DNA from: Balneola vulgaris DSM 17893
GTDB lineage: Bacteria > Bacteroidota > Rhodothermia > Balneolales > Balneolaceae
DNA: 64,000 nucleotides
Direction of reading: 5' to 3'
Assembly: GCF_000375465.1 (NCBI RefSeq)
Contig: NZ_AQXH01000006.1
Coordinates: 35,348 to 99,347 of the forward strand
Every line of letters begins with the position of its first letter. Within the stretch, counting starts at the first letter, position 1. The notes beneath the pieces were generated by a model, which searched no databases, had not been told where the DNA came from, and worked only from the letters and a program-made list of their open reading frames with translations. Made by a program: the position numbers and the translations under genes. Of this stretch, positions 54,012 to 62,978 are shown piece after piece.

Positions 54012-55178
54012 TCACTGAACGGTAAAGTCTACATAGTACACCGTTTCACCCCAAATTAGGTTTAATCGACCCCCATTTGGTCCTTCTTCTACCGTAATGG
54101 TGAAGTCTTCGGTGTTATCACTTTTCGTCATCACCGTCATGGGTACACGGCCTAAGTCACGGGACTCGTCATAGGTTCTTCCGTTCTGCCCCGTTTGCTT
54201 ATTGATGATTAAAGTACCTCCATCGGCTTCTGGAATAGTGAATAGAGTATATTCAGCCGCAGGAACCGTTAATGAACCGATTTTTAAATCTTTTGAAGTT
54301 TTAAAATGTGTAGCTCGGTTCGCTCCTGTTCTCCAGCGTTGCCCAAATGGTACAATGCCTCCAAACAAATCACGTCCACGACGTTTTGGTGAACCGTAGG
54401 ATACTTCAAACTCAGCATGGCCTACCGTAAATGTCTCTGTTACAGCTCCGGATAAGGCTCCAAACGGGCTACCGTTTTTATCCGCTTCGGCAAAACGTTT
54501 TGCAACCGCATCTATGTCAACTTCATCTGTTCGGCTAACCACCAGTTTACGGGTAGTTAAACCTGCATCAAGCTCCATGATGTCGCCCTCTGCATTCACA
54601 TCTACGCCCATAACTCCACGCGAAGGATGGCGGATAGTCATAGAATCAGAAGCTATTTTCGCAATCACAAAAGTTGAAGCTCTAGAGCCTGTAATTAAAC
54701 GTTGATTGATGCTATCGGCATCCACTTCCGCGGCATAGTTGAATGCCAGCTCGAAAGGCCAATGCACCATATCTATAAAAGGAAGAATCCCTGGTTCATA
54801 CGGCGTCATCAAATCGCGATAGGTACCATCGTTCGTTAATACTTTGGTAATTAAGCTGTCTCCCTCTCGAGCATAGGACCTACTGATTTCAGAACTACCA
54901 TTAAAGCCTTCTTCAAGGGGATGATTACGAACGGTGTATGTGTCGATCCCACCTGTGTCATCCAAGATCAGCTCATAGGAGCTTAATCGGGTTCGTGGAC
55001 TTCTTAGTACTACTTGTGCCGAAACACGATTCCCTATTTTTTCAAACTTCTCAACCGCAAGGGTATCATTCCCTAACAGCGTTATAAACCCGGCCTCATT
55101 ATTGGGCGCCTCAACGGGTCCACAGGCGATAGCAAGCATGCTTACAGAAAGCACGCCTAATATTGATTTCATTCTCAT
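54012..55178 (-). CDS. DUF2911 lipoprotein, function unknown
   Basis: The 388-residue protein has a lipoprotein-like signal (MLAIACGPVE). A C-terminal domain of about 150 residues matches DUF2911: RDLFGGIVPFGQRWRTGANRATHF near 267 and AAEYTLFTIP near 306. It ends FTVQ after LIWGETVYYVDF. The first 230 residues are beta-rich and look like a separate domain. No enzyme motif is evident. It lies 30 bases downstream of the M28 peptidase on the same strand, so the two are probably one operon. Confidence 0.85.
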   Translation of the reverse strand: MRMKSILGVLSVSMLAIACGPVEAPNNEAGFITLLGNDTLAVEKFEKIGNRVSAQVVLRSPRTRLSSYELILDDTGGIDTYTVRNHPLEEGFNGSSEISRSYAREGDSLITKVLTNDGTYRDLMTPYEPGILPFIDMVHWPFELAFNYAAEVDADSINQRLITGSRASTFVIAKIASDSMTIRHPSRGVMGVDVNAEGDIMELDAGLTTRKLVVSRTDEVDIDAVAKRFAEADKNGSPFGALSGAVTETFTVGHAEFEVSYGSPKRRGRDLFGGIVPFGQRWRTGANRATHFKTSKDLKIGSLTVPAAEYTLFTIPEADGGTLIINKQTGQNGRTYDESRDLGRVPMTVMTKSDNTEDFTITVEEGPNGGRLNLIWGETVYYVDFTVQ

Positions 55179-55208
55179 ACAACCTCCATCATTGATTGAA
55201 TTATATCT

Positions 55209-56864
55209 TTATTTGATCTCGTCTAACATCTTGAGACGTGTTGCCTCAAACTCATCCCCCGCTTTCCATTTCTGTAGTTGATCTGAGTTTAGTGCTCTAT
55301 AACCCACTTCAAAAAACAACTGAGTGTCTTTTGCGGCACCACTTAGATCCCAATATTCATTTATCTCATCATTTACTGAATGATAATTCGCAGCCGACAC
55401 GCTATCTACAGTCTCTGCATATCCCTCTGACTTATTCACAAACTCTTCTCCCGGATTTGGGAAGATGGCTGGAATTCCCACCTTAGCCATATTAAAGTGA
55501 TCAGAACGATAGAAGATACCTTGTTCAGGATTCGCATCAGGTTTAACCGTGCGTCCTCTTTCTTCAGCTACTTCTACCACTAAATCAGCAAGGCTATTTC
55601 GGCCATAACCCACAATCACTAAATCGGAGGTTTCTCCATATACATTCATTCCGTCGAGGTTAATATTCCCCGTTACTTTACCGGGATGAACGGTAGGATT
55701 TTGCCCCCAATACTGAGAACCCAAAAGTCCTACTTCCTCAGCTCCTACAACCACAGCAAGAACACTTCGCTTTAAATCACCTTGCACGCTTTTGTAAGCC
55801 TTCATCAAGTTCAGCACAGCACTCACGCCCGCAGCATTATCGGATGCGCCGTTATTAATATCATCACCATCAATAGGGTTTGTGATTCCTAAATGATCGT
55901 GGTGTGCAGTAAGCACTAAATACTCATCCTTCAATTCAGCATCTGAACCTTCAATTTTGGCAATTACATTCTTCGCGCTGATATCTCGGTATTCAGCATC
56001 TACCTTCACTGAAAGGCGCACATTCGCAAGAGGTACAGGTTCGAAATCTGGACTATCCGCAGCCTCAAGCATATCGTCAACATTTAAACCCGCGTGATTA
56101 AATAGTGCTTCACTCGCCTCGTAAGTCAACCAGCCATTCATTTCAGTAGCGCCCATATCTGCACCTTCATCACCCTTCACATAAAAACGCTCACGGCTCC
56201 ATCCATTGGAAACTACATTCCAACCATAGCCTGCCGTTGGAGTGGTGTGAATGATAATGGCTCCAAGGGCCCCCATTTCTTTCGCCTTTTCATACTTGTA
56301 GGTGTAACGACCGTAGAACAATCGTGCATTGCCTCCAAATAGATTCGGATCATATTCAGGGTCATTATTCTTGATCACAATAATTTTTCCCTTCACATCC
56401 ATGCCTTTGAAATCATCCCAATTTTCTTCGGGTGCTTGGATACCGTATCCAACATATACCAACTCAGCATTTTGAATGTCAACGCCTTCGCTTTGGTTGG
56501 CGGGCCATGCTACAAAATCCTCAAAGAAGGTGAAATCACTCAACTGGCGGTTGTTTGAAACACGACGCACACTCATTGTGTGGTTCATTGTTTTTTGGCC
56601 TAACAGTGGGAAAGCCTGTACATAGCTGCCATCTTCAACGCCCGAAGTGGCGCCCATGGCTTTAAATTGCTCCACCAAATAATCCACCGTCATTTGCTCG
56701 CCTTCGGTTCCGGTGGCACGGCCCATGTAATCGTCGGAGGCCAGAACCTCAATATGTTCCTTTAAACTCTCTTTAGTGATGGATTTCGCCACCTCATCTT
56801 TATTCGTAGATGTGCATGAAATAAAAACAGTACCTATTAAAGTAAGTGCAAAAAGCTTTTTCAT
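55209..56864 (-). CDS. M28 family metallopeptidase lipoprotein with PA domain
   Basis: The 551-residue protein has a lipoprotein signal (VFISCTS), a protease-associated region (about 130-290) and an M28 catalytic domain. Its zinc ligands can be read as His in AHHDHLG near 328, Asp in NNGASDNAAGV near 346, Glu-Glu in VVGAEEVGLLG near 380 and a last His in YRSDHFNMAKVG. M28 enzymes are aminopeptidases or carboxypeptidases. It is probably on the periplasmic or outer side of the membrane, feeding peptide uptake. The DUF2911 gene follows it. Confidence 0.93.
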   Translation of the reverse strand: MKKLFALTLIGTVFISCTSTNKDEVAKSITKESLKEHIEVLASDDYMGRATGTEGEQMTVDYLVEQFKAMGATSGVEDGSYVQAFPLLGQKTMNHTMSVRRVSNNRQLSDFTFFEDFVAWPANQSEGVDIQNAELVYVGYGIQAPEENWDDFKGMDVKGKIIVIKNNDPEYDPNLFGGNARLFYGRYTYKYEKAKEMGALGAIIIHTTPTAGYGWNVVSNGWSRERFYVKGDEGADMGATEMNGWLTYEASEALFNHAGLNVDDMLEAADSPDFEPVPLANVRLSVKVDAEYRDISAKNVIAKIEGSDAELKDEYLVLTAHHDHLGITNPIDGDDINNGASDNAAGVSAVLNLMKAYKSVQGDLKRSVLAVVVGAEEVGLLGSQYWGQNPTVHPGKVTGNINLDGMNVYGETSDLVIVGYGRNSLADLVVEVAEERGRTVKPDANPEQGIFYRSDHFNMAKVGIPAIFPNPGEEFVNKSEGYAETVDSVSAANYHSVNDEINEYWDLSGAAKDTQLFFEVGYRALNSDQLQKWKAGDEFEATRLKMLDEIK

Positions 56865-56971
56865 TCGTCCTCAGGTTTTTTATTCTTTGTAGAGTCCGAT
56901 TATAAACAGAAATCAACAGATTTGAGAATTTAAAGCTACATTCTTTATTCTTTTTACCAATTCAAGCTATT

Positions 56972-57790
56972 ATGTCAAACTTTTCTGGACGAACAGTACT
57001 AATTACAGGTGCCGCTAGCGGAATTGGGCTCCTTATGGGTAAACTATCCCTAAAGCGTGGTGCTAAGCGCCTTGTGATGTGGGACATCGACCAAGAAGCG
57101 CTTCAAGCCACAGGCGATGAGCTACTGAATGCGGGCTACGAAGTTACTACCCAAGTGGTGGATGTTCGCAGTATCGATCAAATTGAACAAGCCCATTCAG
57201 AACTGCTAAATAGCCACATTCACGTCGACATCCTCATCAATAACGCTGGAGTGATTGTGGGGAAAGCCTTCGCCAAACATACTATTGCCGATATCAACAA
57301 AACGATGGAAGTAAATGCATTAGCACTGATGTATGTCACCCATACCTTCCTTCCCGATATGCAAGATCGAAATTCTGGCCATATTGTTAACATTGCCTCT
57401 GCCGCTGGACTCACTCCCAATCCTGGCATGACGGTTTATGCCGCAAGTAAATGGGCGGCGGTAGGCTGGTCTGATTCACTTCGCATTGAATTGGAAAAAA
57501 CACATCCACGCATCAAAGTTTTAACGGTGATGCCCAGCTACATCAATACCGGTATGTTTGAGGGCGTAACTCCTCCTTTATTTGTACCGTTGTTAGACCC
57601 AGAGAAAATTTCTGTTAAGATTTTAGACGCTATAGAGAAGGATAAAATTCAACTGAAGGCACCGTTCATGGTTAAGACATCGCTGATTTTTCGAGGGCTA
57701 CTCCCCCAACGTGCCTTCGACTTCATCGCGGGCAAGATATTCAAGGTGTATTCCTCTATGGACAACTTCAAAGGGCGTAACCATTCATGA
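56972..57790 (+). CDS. SDR family oxidoreductase
   Basis: The 272-residue protein has the classical short-chain dehydrogenase features: cofactor motif TGAASGIG at 12-19, NNAG at 91-94, catalytic Ser144, Tyr157 and Lys161 (YAASK). Acidic Asp39 after strand two in MWDID suggests NAD rather than NADP. The C-terminal part ends with a hydrophobic stretch like that of membrane-bound retinol or long-chain alcohol dehydrogenases. It overlaps the aldehyde dehydrogenase gene by 4 bases, so an alcohol-to-aldehyde-to-acid pathway is plausible. Confidence 0.93.
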   Translation: MSNFSGRTVLITGAASGIGLLMGKLSLKRGAKRLVMWDIDQEALQATGDELLNAGYEVTTQVVDVRSIDQIEQAHSELLNSHIHVDILINNAGVIVGKAFAKHTIADINKTMEVNALALMYVTHTFLPDMQDRNSGHIVNIASAAGLTPNPGMTVYAASKWAAVGWSDSLRIELEKTHPRIKVLTVMPSYINTGMFEGVTPPLFVPLLDPEKISVKILDAIEKDKIQLKAPFMVKTSLIFRGLLPQRAFDFIAGKIFKVYSSMDNFKGRNHS

Positions 57791-59166
57791 CAGCGATCGA
57801 TCAATTACCCGATTATCTAGCCAAACAAAAAACGTACTTCAGCACTGGAGAAACCAAAAGTGTAGCCTTTCGCATTCGTCAACTGCGCTTACTGCGGGAG
57901 TTACTTCAAGATCACGAATCGGACTTAATTGAAGCGGTTCACAAAGACTTTAAAAAACCGGCTTTTGAAACTTATGCCACAGAGCTAGGCCTAATTTTTA
58001 ATGATATAGGCTATGCCATTAAGAACTTGGATCAGTGGGCGAAACCGAAATCGGTGCCTTCGCCCATCGTGAACTTTCCTTCCAAGAATTTCATCATTAC
58101 GGAACCCTATGGCTGTGCCCTTATCATTGCCCCTTGGAACTATCCATTGCTACTCAGCCTGCAACCCTTGGTAGGTGCCTTAGCCGCGGGTAACACCATC
58201 ATTTTAAAACCTTCTGAACTCACACCACATACCTCTGAGTTATTGGCTTCCCTATTTTCAAAGTACTTCCAAGAAGAATATATCCGTGTAGTTTTGGGAG
58301 CTGCCGAGACCTCCAAGGCACTAGTTGAACTCGATTTCGACTACATCTTTTTTACTGGAAGTAACCGTGTGGGTAAGTCTATTATGCGTACGGCCGCAGA
58401 GCGCATCACCCCACTAACACTTGAACTAGGTGGGAAAAGTCCGTGCATCGTGGATGAAACGGCTAACCTCGAAATCTCTGCGAAGCGCATTGCTTGGGGG
58501 AAATTCATCAATGCCGGGCAAACCTGCGTGGCCCCCGATTACCTGCTGATTCAACCTTCTATAAAAAAGGAGTTTCTTGGATACCTCAAGGATAGCATTG
58601 AGCAGCTTTATGGTGCTAATCCTGAAGAAAGTGAAGACTATCCGCGCATCATCAACCAAGCACACTTTGAACGCTTGAGCAACCTTCTAGATGCTGGAAC
58701 CACGGTTGCTGGTGGGCAGACCAATGCCGAAACTCTTTATATTGCCCCTACTGTAATTGATGACGTGACTAAAGACGACCCCGTGATGCAGGAGGAGATT
58801 TTTGGGCCTATTCTTCCTGTACTTGAATTCAATACCTTAGAAGAATGCGTAGAAATCATACATCGCCATCCACGTCCTTTGGCTCTATACCTGTTCTCGA
58901 ATACACAGTCTTTTGAAGACGCTATCTTAGAGCGCATTTCATTTGGAGGCGGAGCCATTAACGACACCATCACGCAGATGGGCAACCATCACCTTAGCTT
59001 TGGTGGAGTAGGTGCGAGTGGCTTTGGGTCCTACCATGGCAAAGCGAGTTTTGATACTTTCTCTCACCAAAAAAGCGTGATGAAGAAACCTTTTTGGCCC
59101 GATGTGCCCCTGCGTTACGCACCCTATGATGGTAAACTTGGAATCGTAAAAAAAATATTGAAATAA
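57787..59166 (+). CDS. Aldehyde dehydrogenase, class 3 (fatty aldehyde type)
   Basis: The 459-residue enzyme has catalytic Cys247 in NAGQTCVAPDY, general-base Glu213 in LELGGKSP, the APWNYP block near 115 and FTGS near 189. It has the shorter length of class 3 ALDH and ends near PFWPDVPLRYAPY, as in fatty-aldehyde members. It oxidises aldehydes to acids with NAD(P). It is translationally coupled to the SDR gene before it and followed after 3 bases by a quinone oxidoreductase gene. Confidence 0.95.
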   Translation: MTAIDQLPDYLAKQKTYFSTGETKSVAFRIRQLRLLRELLQDHESDLIEAVHKDFKKPAFETYATELGLIFNDIGYAIKNLDQWAKPKSVPSPIVNFPSKNFIITEPYGCALIIAPWNYPLLLSLQPLVGALAAGNTIILKPSELTPHTSELLASLFSKYFQEEYIRVVLGAAETSKALVELDFDYIFFTGSNRVGKSIMRTAAERITPLTLELGGKSPCIVDETANLEISAKRIAWGKFINAGQTCVAPDYLLIQPSIKKEFLGYLKDSIEQLYGANPEESEDYPRIINQAHFERLSNLLDAGTTVAGGQTNAETLYIAPTVIDDVTKDDPVMQEEIFGPILPVLEFNTLEECVEIIHRHPRPLALYLFSNTQSFEDAILERISFGGGAINDTITQMGNHHLSFGGVGASGFGSYHGKASFDTFSHQKSVMKKPFWPDVPLRYAPYDGKLGIVKKILK

Positions 59167-59169
59167 GAT

Positions 59170-60165
59170 ATGTCTCAGACCTTTCGTGCCCTTTGGGTTC
59201 AAGAAAATGACGATCAAAGCTATAAACAGAGCATCCAAGACATCCCTTTGGAGCAGTTGCCCAACCATGAGGTGCTCATCCAAGTCCATTACTCATCCCT
59301 GAATTACAAAGACGGTCTTTCTGCTTCTGGGAATAAAGGAGTGACTCGTTCATACCCCTTCATCCCTGGCATCGACGCCTCGGGCGTGGTGATGGAAGAC
59401 TCTTCAGGAAACTTCCAACAAGGAGACCAAGTACTTGTTACCGGCTACGACTTAGGAATGAACACCTTTGGTGGTTTTGGGGAATACATTCGAGTACCCG
59501 CTTCATGGGTAGTGCCTTTACCTGAGCCGTTGAACCTAGAACAAGCTATGGTGGTGGGAACTGCGGGTTACACAGCCGCTTACGGTGTACTCCGTTTAGA
59601 ACGAGAACTAGTTACGCCCAACAGTGGACCTGTACTTGTAACGGGAGCAACGGGAGGTGTAGGAAGTATGGCGGTTTATTTCTTAGCTCAAAAAGGATTT
59701 GAGGTGATTGCCGCTACTGGAAAGCTAGAACAATCTGACTTACTGAAACAGTTAGGGGCGCATAAAGTGATTCACAGAGACGAAGTATATCCCGAAAAAC
59801 AAAAACTGTTGAACACGGGTCTTTATGCCGGAGCTATTGAAACGGTTGGAGGGAAGATGTTGGAAGCGCTAATTCCTCAAATGATGCCTGATGGGGCTAT
59901 TGCCTGTTGTGGGAACATCTTAGGACATGAACTACACTCGAATGTGTATCCATTCATCTTACGAGGGTTGAGTTTGTTAGGCATCGATTCGGGCATCACA
60001 AAAATGCCATTGCGACTTACTTTATGGGATCGAATTGCCGAATCCGCATCGGGTTTCCCGAACAAGGCTGTACGTCTCGTTTCCTTAGAGCAAATGCCTG
60101 ACGAAATAGACCGCATCCTGAATGGTAAGCAAATAGGACGCGTAGTGTTAAAACACGAGTTTTAA
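59170..60165 (+). CDS. YhdH/YhfP-type quinone oxidoreductase (AcuI-like acrylyl-CoA reductase family)
   Basis: The 331-residue medium-chain reductase has the YhdH signatures SSLNYKDGLSASG near 45, PGIDASGVV near 66 and the Rossmann motif VTGATGGVGSMA near 157. GAIETVGGKM lies near 218. It lacks the zinc-binding cysteines of alcohol dehydrogenases. AcuI/YhdH reduces acrylyl-CoA to propionyl-CoA with NADPH, though other enones are accepted. It is the third gene of the SDR-ALDH operon. Confidence 0.92.
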   Translation: MSQTFRALWVQENDDQSYKQSIQDIPLEQLPNHEVLIQVHYSSLNYKDGLSASGNKGVTRSYPFIPGIDASGVVMEDSSGNFQQGDQVLVTGYDLGMNTFGGFGEYIRVPASWVVPLPEPLNLEQAMVVGTAGYTAAYGVLRLERELVTPNSGPVLVTGATGGVGSMAVYFLAQKGFEVIAATGKLEQSDLLKQLGAHKVIHRDEVYPEKQKLLNTGLYAGAIETVGGKMLEALIPQMMPDGAIACCGNILGHELHSNVYPFILRGLSLLGIDSGITKMPLRLTLWDRIAESASGFPNKAVRLVSLEQMPDEIDRILNGKQIGRVVLKHEF

Positions 60166-60189
60166 GAATAGCTACATTAACGAGCGCCC

Positions 60190-60582
60190 TTAGGCTGCAT
60201 AAGTCGTTAATTCATCCGCTACTCTCGAGGCCTCGCTCATTGCAATGCGTAGTTGCTCTAGATTAATGGGCTTGCATAATATTTCTAAGTTATCAAGCCC
60301 CTCCGAGTCTTCCACAAGGTCAACACTGCTGTACCCAGATAATAATAATACAGGAGTATTGATGTTTTTACGCCTCATGTGAGCCACAACATCCAATCCG
60401 TTCATATCACGCATCAGGTTTTGGTCGCTCACTACCACATCGGGTTTAAGTTCTTCGATTTTCTTTAAGCCGTCTTCACCGCTAATTGCAGTACCAAGCA
60501 CTTTATAACCCAGACTTGTTAACATGCGCTCTTCCACAACCGAGAGTAGCATATCGTCTTCTAATAAAACTACCGTTTTCAT
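60190..60582 (-). CDS. Single-domain response regulator
   Basis: The 130-residue protein is a receiver domain alone: acidic LEDD at 7-10, phosphoacceptor Asp53 in VVSDQNLMRDMNGLD, Ser in LLLSGYSS near 87 and Lys in LCKPINLEQL near 107. The loop after Asp53 has one residue more than the standard D-x-x-M-P-G-M-D-G, as in the subgroup with D-I-x-L-x-x-x-M-D-G. There is no output domain; it may act by phosphotransfer. It has no partner kinase beside it and ends convergent to the quinone oxidoreductase gene. Confidence 0.9.
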   Translation of the reverse strand: MKTVVLLEDDMLLSVVEERMLTSLGYKVLGTAISGEDGLKKIEELKPDVVVSDQNLMRDMNGLDVVAHMRRKNINTPVLLLSGYSSVDLVEDSEGLDNLEILCKPINLEQLRIAMSEASRVADELTTYAA

Positions 60583-60788
60583 AATTCAAAAAATTAATGG
60601 TTAATCACTCCGCCCTTCCAGAGGTCTCTGAGGTTATCGGTCGAATATTAAAATTTCTTAATCTTTTTTTAAAACTTTTCGTTCACTTTTTTTGAAGCAT
60701 TTAAAAACAAGAGGATAGGCGGGGCAGAAAATGGGTGCGAAATCATATCTTCATACTAATCAATGGGGGTTACAAGCTAAACATCAGT

Positions 60789-60813
60789 AGCTCCAGCTTC
60801 GCTAATAGCGAGG
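60789..60813 (+). repeat. 25-bp dispersed repeat, copy 1
   Basis: The sequence begins AGCTCCAGCTTC and ends AATAGCGAGG. It matches 61526-61550 at 24 of 25 positions and precedes a GTCATCCT hairpin element. Confidence 0.75.
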
Positions 60814-61525
60814 TAATTTCATTCATTTACCCATCTCCCCAACCAAGACGTCATCCTGAACAGCGGAACGCCAGCTGGCGGACAGGATCTTAAATTGGCT
60901 ATTGTTGCGAGAAAGGAGACCTTTGGAGCGAAGAGAAAGAATAAGTGATATTTATATATGCCTTAAAGTGATGACACTTTTGGCTTGGCCTCCCGTTCTG
61001 CAACGGGACAGGCGCCAGTGCCCAAAAAGTCAATAAGATTCCAAACTCCTCCCATCGGATACTGGATTCAGCGTTGATATAAATGGATACCGATGGTTCG
61101 TCAGACAGGGAATCTTAGGTTATTCTTTCCTTTGCGAGGTATGTTGGAACAGTTCGGCGACTCCTGCTCAATTCCAACGCCGGAGATAGTTGGAGGTGTT
61201 TAGTTATTTCACGGGCACATACCTACATCTTTAGATATCTCCCTTCGGTCGATATGACAAAGAAATAGAAACCACCTGTTTTGTCACTTCGAGTGAACAC
61301 GAGAAGTCTAGAGATCGAAAACAACGCAGCTACTTAACTTATAAATCTGACCAAACAAAATAGCTGTCATCTACAATCCTGAGTAGGAAAGGATGTGATG
61401 AGGTTGAAGGGTGCTAACACGAAGGATCTCAAATGAACGCACTGCCCAAAGCTAGTTCAGGGTTTGAGACCCTTCGCAACCGATTGCCCTCGTTCCCAAC
61501 GTCCTCGTTGGAAATGCCTTCTAGA

Positions 61526-61550
61526 AGCTCCAGCTTCACTAATAGCGAGG
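61526..61550 (+). repeat. 25-bp dispersed repeat, copy 2
   Basis: Second copy of the element at 60789-60813, differing by one base (G to A in the middle). It is again followed by a GTCATCCT...AGGATCTTA element, so the whole module of about 80-105 bases is duplicated. Confidence 0.75.
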
Positions 61551-61714
61551 CACCCCTACCCAAACACCCACCAACATCGTCATCCTAAGCGGAGCGAAGG
61601 ATCTTAGGGGATAGGAGTTTGAGAATTTTATCCGCTGAAGTGATTTATACCAAGGGTCATGGGATTGTTGTTCACAGCATTAAATAGATTGTCAACCTCG
61701 TGCTATTATCCCGC

Positions 61715-61750
61715 AAGATCCTTCTCCACCTGTCGGCGGAGCAGGATGAC
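61715..61750 (-). repeat. Inverted copy of the GTCATCCT...AGGATCTT hairpin element
   Basis: AAGATCCT at the left and AGGATGAC at the right mirror the elements at 60850-60892 and 61579-61606. It ends about 60 bases before the integrase stop. Confidence 0.65.
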
Positions 61751-61809
61751 CCATTAATTTTAGGTGGAATCATGTAATAAACTGTGTCGCTTCGAGAGTA
61801 AGTGCTATA

Positions 61810-62772
61810 TCAAAGACCATCTACTGGGCTTTTTATATAGCTGCCTCCTTTATTCATTACATGAGTATATATCATCGTTGTTTTTAAATTTTTGTGGCCT
61901 AAAAGCTCTTGAACTGTGCGGATATCGTATCCACTTTGTAGTAAATGTGTAGCAAATGAATGTCGAAATGTATGTGCAGAAACTTTTTTATTTAAACCTG
62001 CTTTTTCTGCTGCTTTTTTAATCTGTCTGTTTATGATTGAGGCTGAAATATGGTAACGGTGTAACTTTTTTGACCTTGGGTCTTTTGCTAAACTTTTTGA
62101 TGGGAATACATATTGCCATCTTAGTTGACCACTTTCCCCAGGGTATTTTTGCTCTAAGGCATAAGGGAGTAAGGTTTTTCCCATGCCATTTTTTAAATCT
62201 AATTGATGTAATAGCGTCACTTTTTGTATTTGTTTCTTTAAACCTGACACACAAATTTGTGGAAGTAGAGTGACGCGATCTCTATTTCCTTTACCTGATC
62301 TTACCCAAATCTGATTGTAGTCAAAGTCGATATCTTGAACACGTAATCTTAAGCACTCTGATATACGTAAGCCAGAACCATATAATATATTACAGATCAA
62401 TTGGTGGGATTGAGTAATGTGTTGTAATACTGCTCTTACTTCTGAAGTAGAAAGAACTACAGGTAAAGTTAATGCGGGTTTAGCTCTTGTCAGCTCATCT
62501 AATAATAATTCTGAATGCTTTAAAACCTGTTTATATAAAAAAACCAAAGCGGAAAGCGCCTGATTTTGGGTAGAAGAGGCTACATTCTTTTGATTTGCTA
62601 AATAGTTTAAAAATTCTTCAACGTTTTTGTTAGAAAGATCATTGGGGTGGCGTGTACCATGAAAACGAATAAAACGGACGATCCATGAAATGTAACTTTG
62701 TTCTGTTCTATAGCTATAGTTACGGCGTCGAATTTCTTGGCGCACCTTATTTAATAGAATAGACTTACTCAT
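61810..62772 (-). CDS. intI: Integron integrase IntI
   Basis: The 320-residue tyrosine recombinase has Arg136 (SGLRISE), Lys161, His267-x-x-Arg270 (HTFRHSF), His293 (LLGHKN) and the nucleophile Tyr302 (MIYTHV). Between the second and third motifs it has the extra segment found only in integron integrases (about 189-240: LHQLDLKNGMGKTLLPYALEQKYPG..., then WQYVFPS and DPRSKKLHRYH). It ends GGSYIKSPVDGL, as IntI proteins do. It binds attI and single-stranded attC and joins or frees gene cassettes. It points away from the cassette array, the canonical arrangement. No frameshift or missing key residue is seen, so it should be active. Confidence 0.96.
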   Translation of the reverse strand: MSKSILLNKVRQEIRRRNYSYRTEQSYISWIVRFIRFHGTRHPNDLSNKNVEEFLNYLANQKNVASSTQNQALSALVFLYKQVLKHSELLLDELTRAKPALTLPVVLSTSEVRAVLQHITQSHQLICNILYGSGLRISECLRLRVQDIDFDYNQIWVRSGKGNRDRVTLLPQICVSGLKKQIQKVTLLHQLDLKNGMGKTLLPYALEQKYPGESGQLRWQYVFPSKSLAKDPRSKKLHRYHISASIINRQIKKAAEKAGLNKKVSAHTFRHSFATHLLQSGYDIRTVQELLGHKNLKTTMIYTHVMNKGGSYIKSPVDGL

Positions 62773-62842
62773 TAGTACTTGGTTTAAATGATTAAATTAG
62801 TACCTTAGTAAGTACGGTGAGTGAGTTAATCCTTACAAAGTT

Positions 62843-62860
62843 TTTGGATTTATTCGTGCA
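62843..62860 (+). repeat. attI-region 18-bp repeat, copy 1
   Basis: Begins TTTGGATTTATTCGTGCA. It matches 62927-62944 at 17 of 18 bases, 84 bases apart in the same orientation. Confidence 0.75.
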
Positions 62861-62882
62861 TTTGTGTTTTTGTTTTAGTTCT

Positions 62883-62895
62883 GAATACATCCAAA
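62883..62895 (-). repeat. attI-region repeat, inverted 13-bp copy
   Basis: GAATACATCCAAA is the exact reverse complement of 62927-62939 and could pair with it as a hairpin with a 31-base loop. Confidence 0.75.
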
Positions 62896-62926
62896 CAAAC
62901 TTATTTAAGTGATATTAGAAAGGTAT

Positions 62927-62944
62927 TTTGGATGTATTCGTGCA
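62927..62944 (+). repeat. attI-region 18-bp repeat, copy 2
   Basis: Reads TTTGGATGTATTCGTGCA. It lies about 35 bases before the attI core and pairs with both other copies. Confidence 0.75.
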
Positions 62945-62978
62945 AAACCCAAATACGCACCGTGTCGATAATATTATG

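Larger units (their letters stand above)
60583..61809. repeat. Gene-free 1.2-kb stretch with degenerate hairpin repeats
   Basis: No credible coding region is present on either strand. A 25-bp element occurs at 60789-60813 and 61526-61550 with one difference. Each copy is followed 28-36 bases later by a hairpin-forming element beginning GTCATCCT and ending AGGATCTTA (60850-60892 and 61579-61606), and an inverted copy is at 61715-61750. A short hairpin CCAACG/CGTTGG is at 61496-61511. These resemble the small interspersed repeats scattered through many Bacteroidota genomes. The block separates the housekeeping region from the integron. Confidence 0.65.

Noticed and set aside
61764..61952. ORF on the plus strand over the integrase 3' end
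   Set aside because: It lies antisense to the conserved C-terminal catalytic part of IntI and has no family features.
62771..62803. 8-bp ATTAGTAC direct repeat at the intI start
   Set aside because: It is short and AT-rich and one copy overlaps the start codon; it may be chance.
62773..62978. LexA/SOS box controlling intI
   Set aside because: No CTGT-N8-ACAG sequence is present in the intI upstream region.
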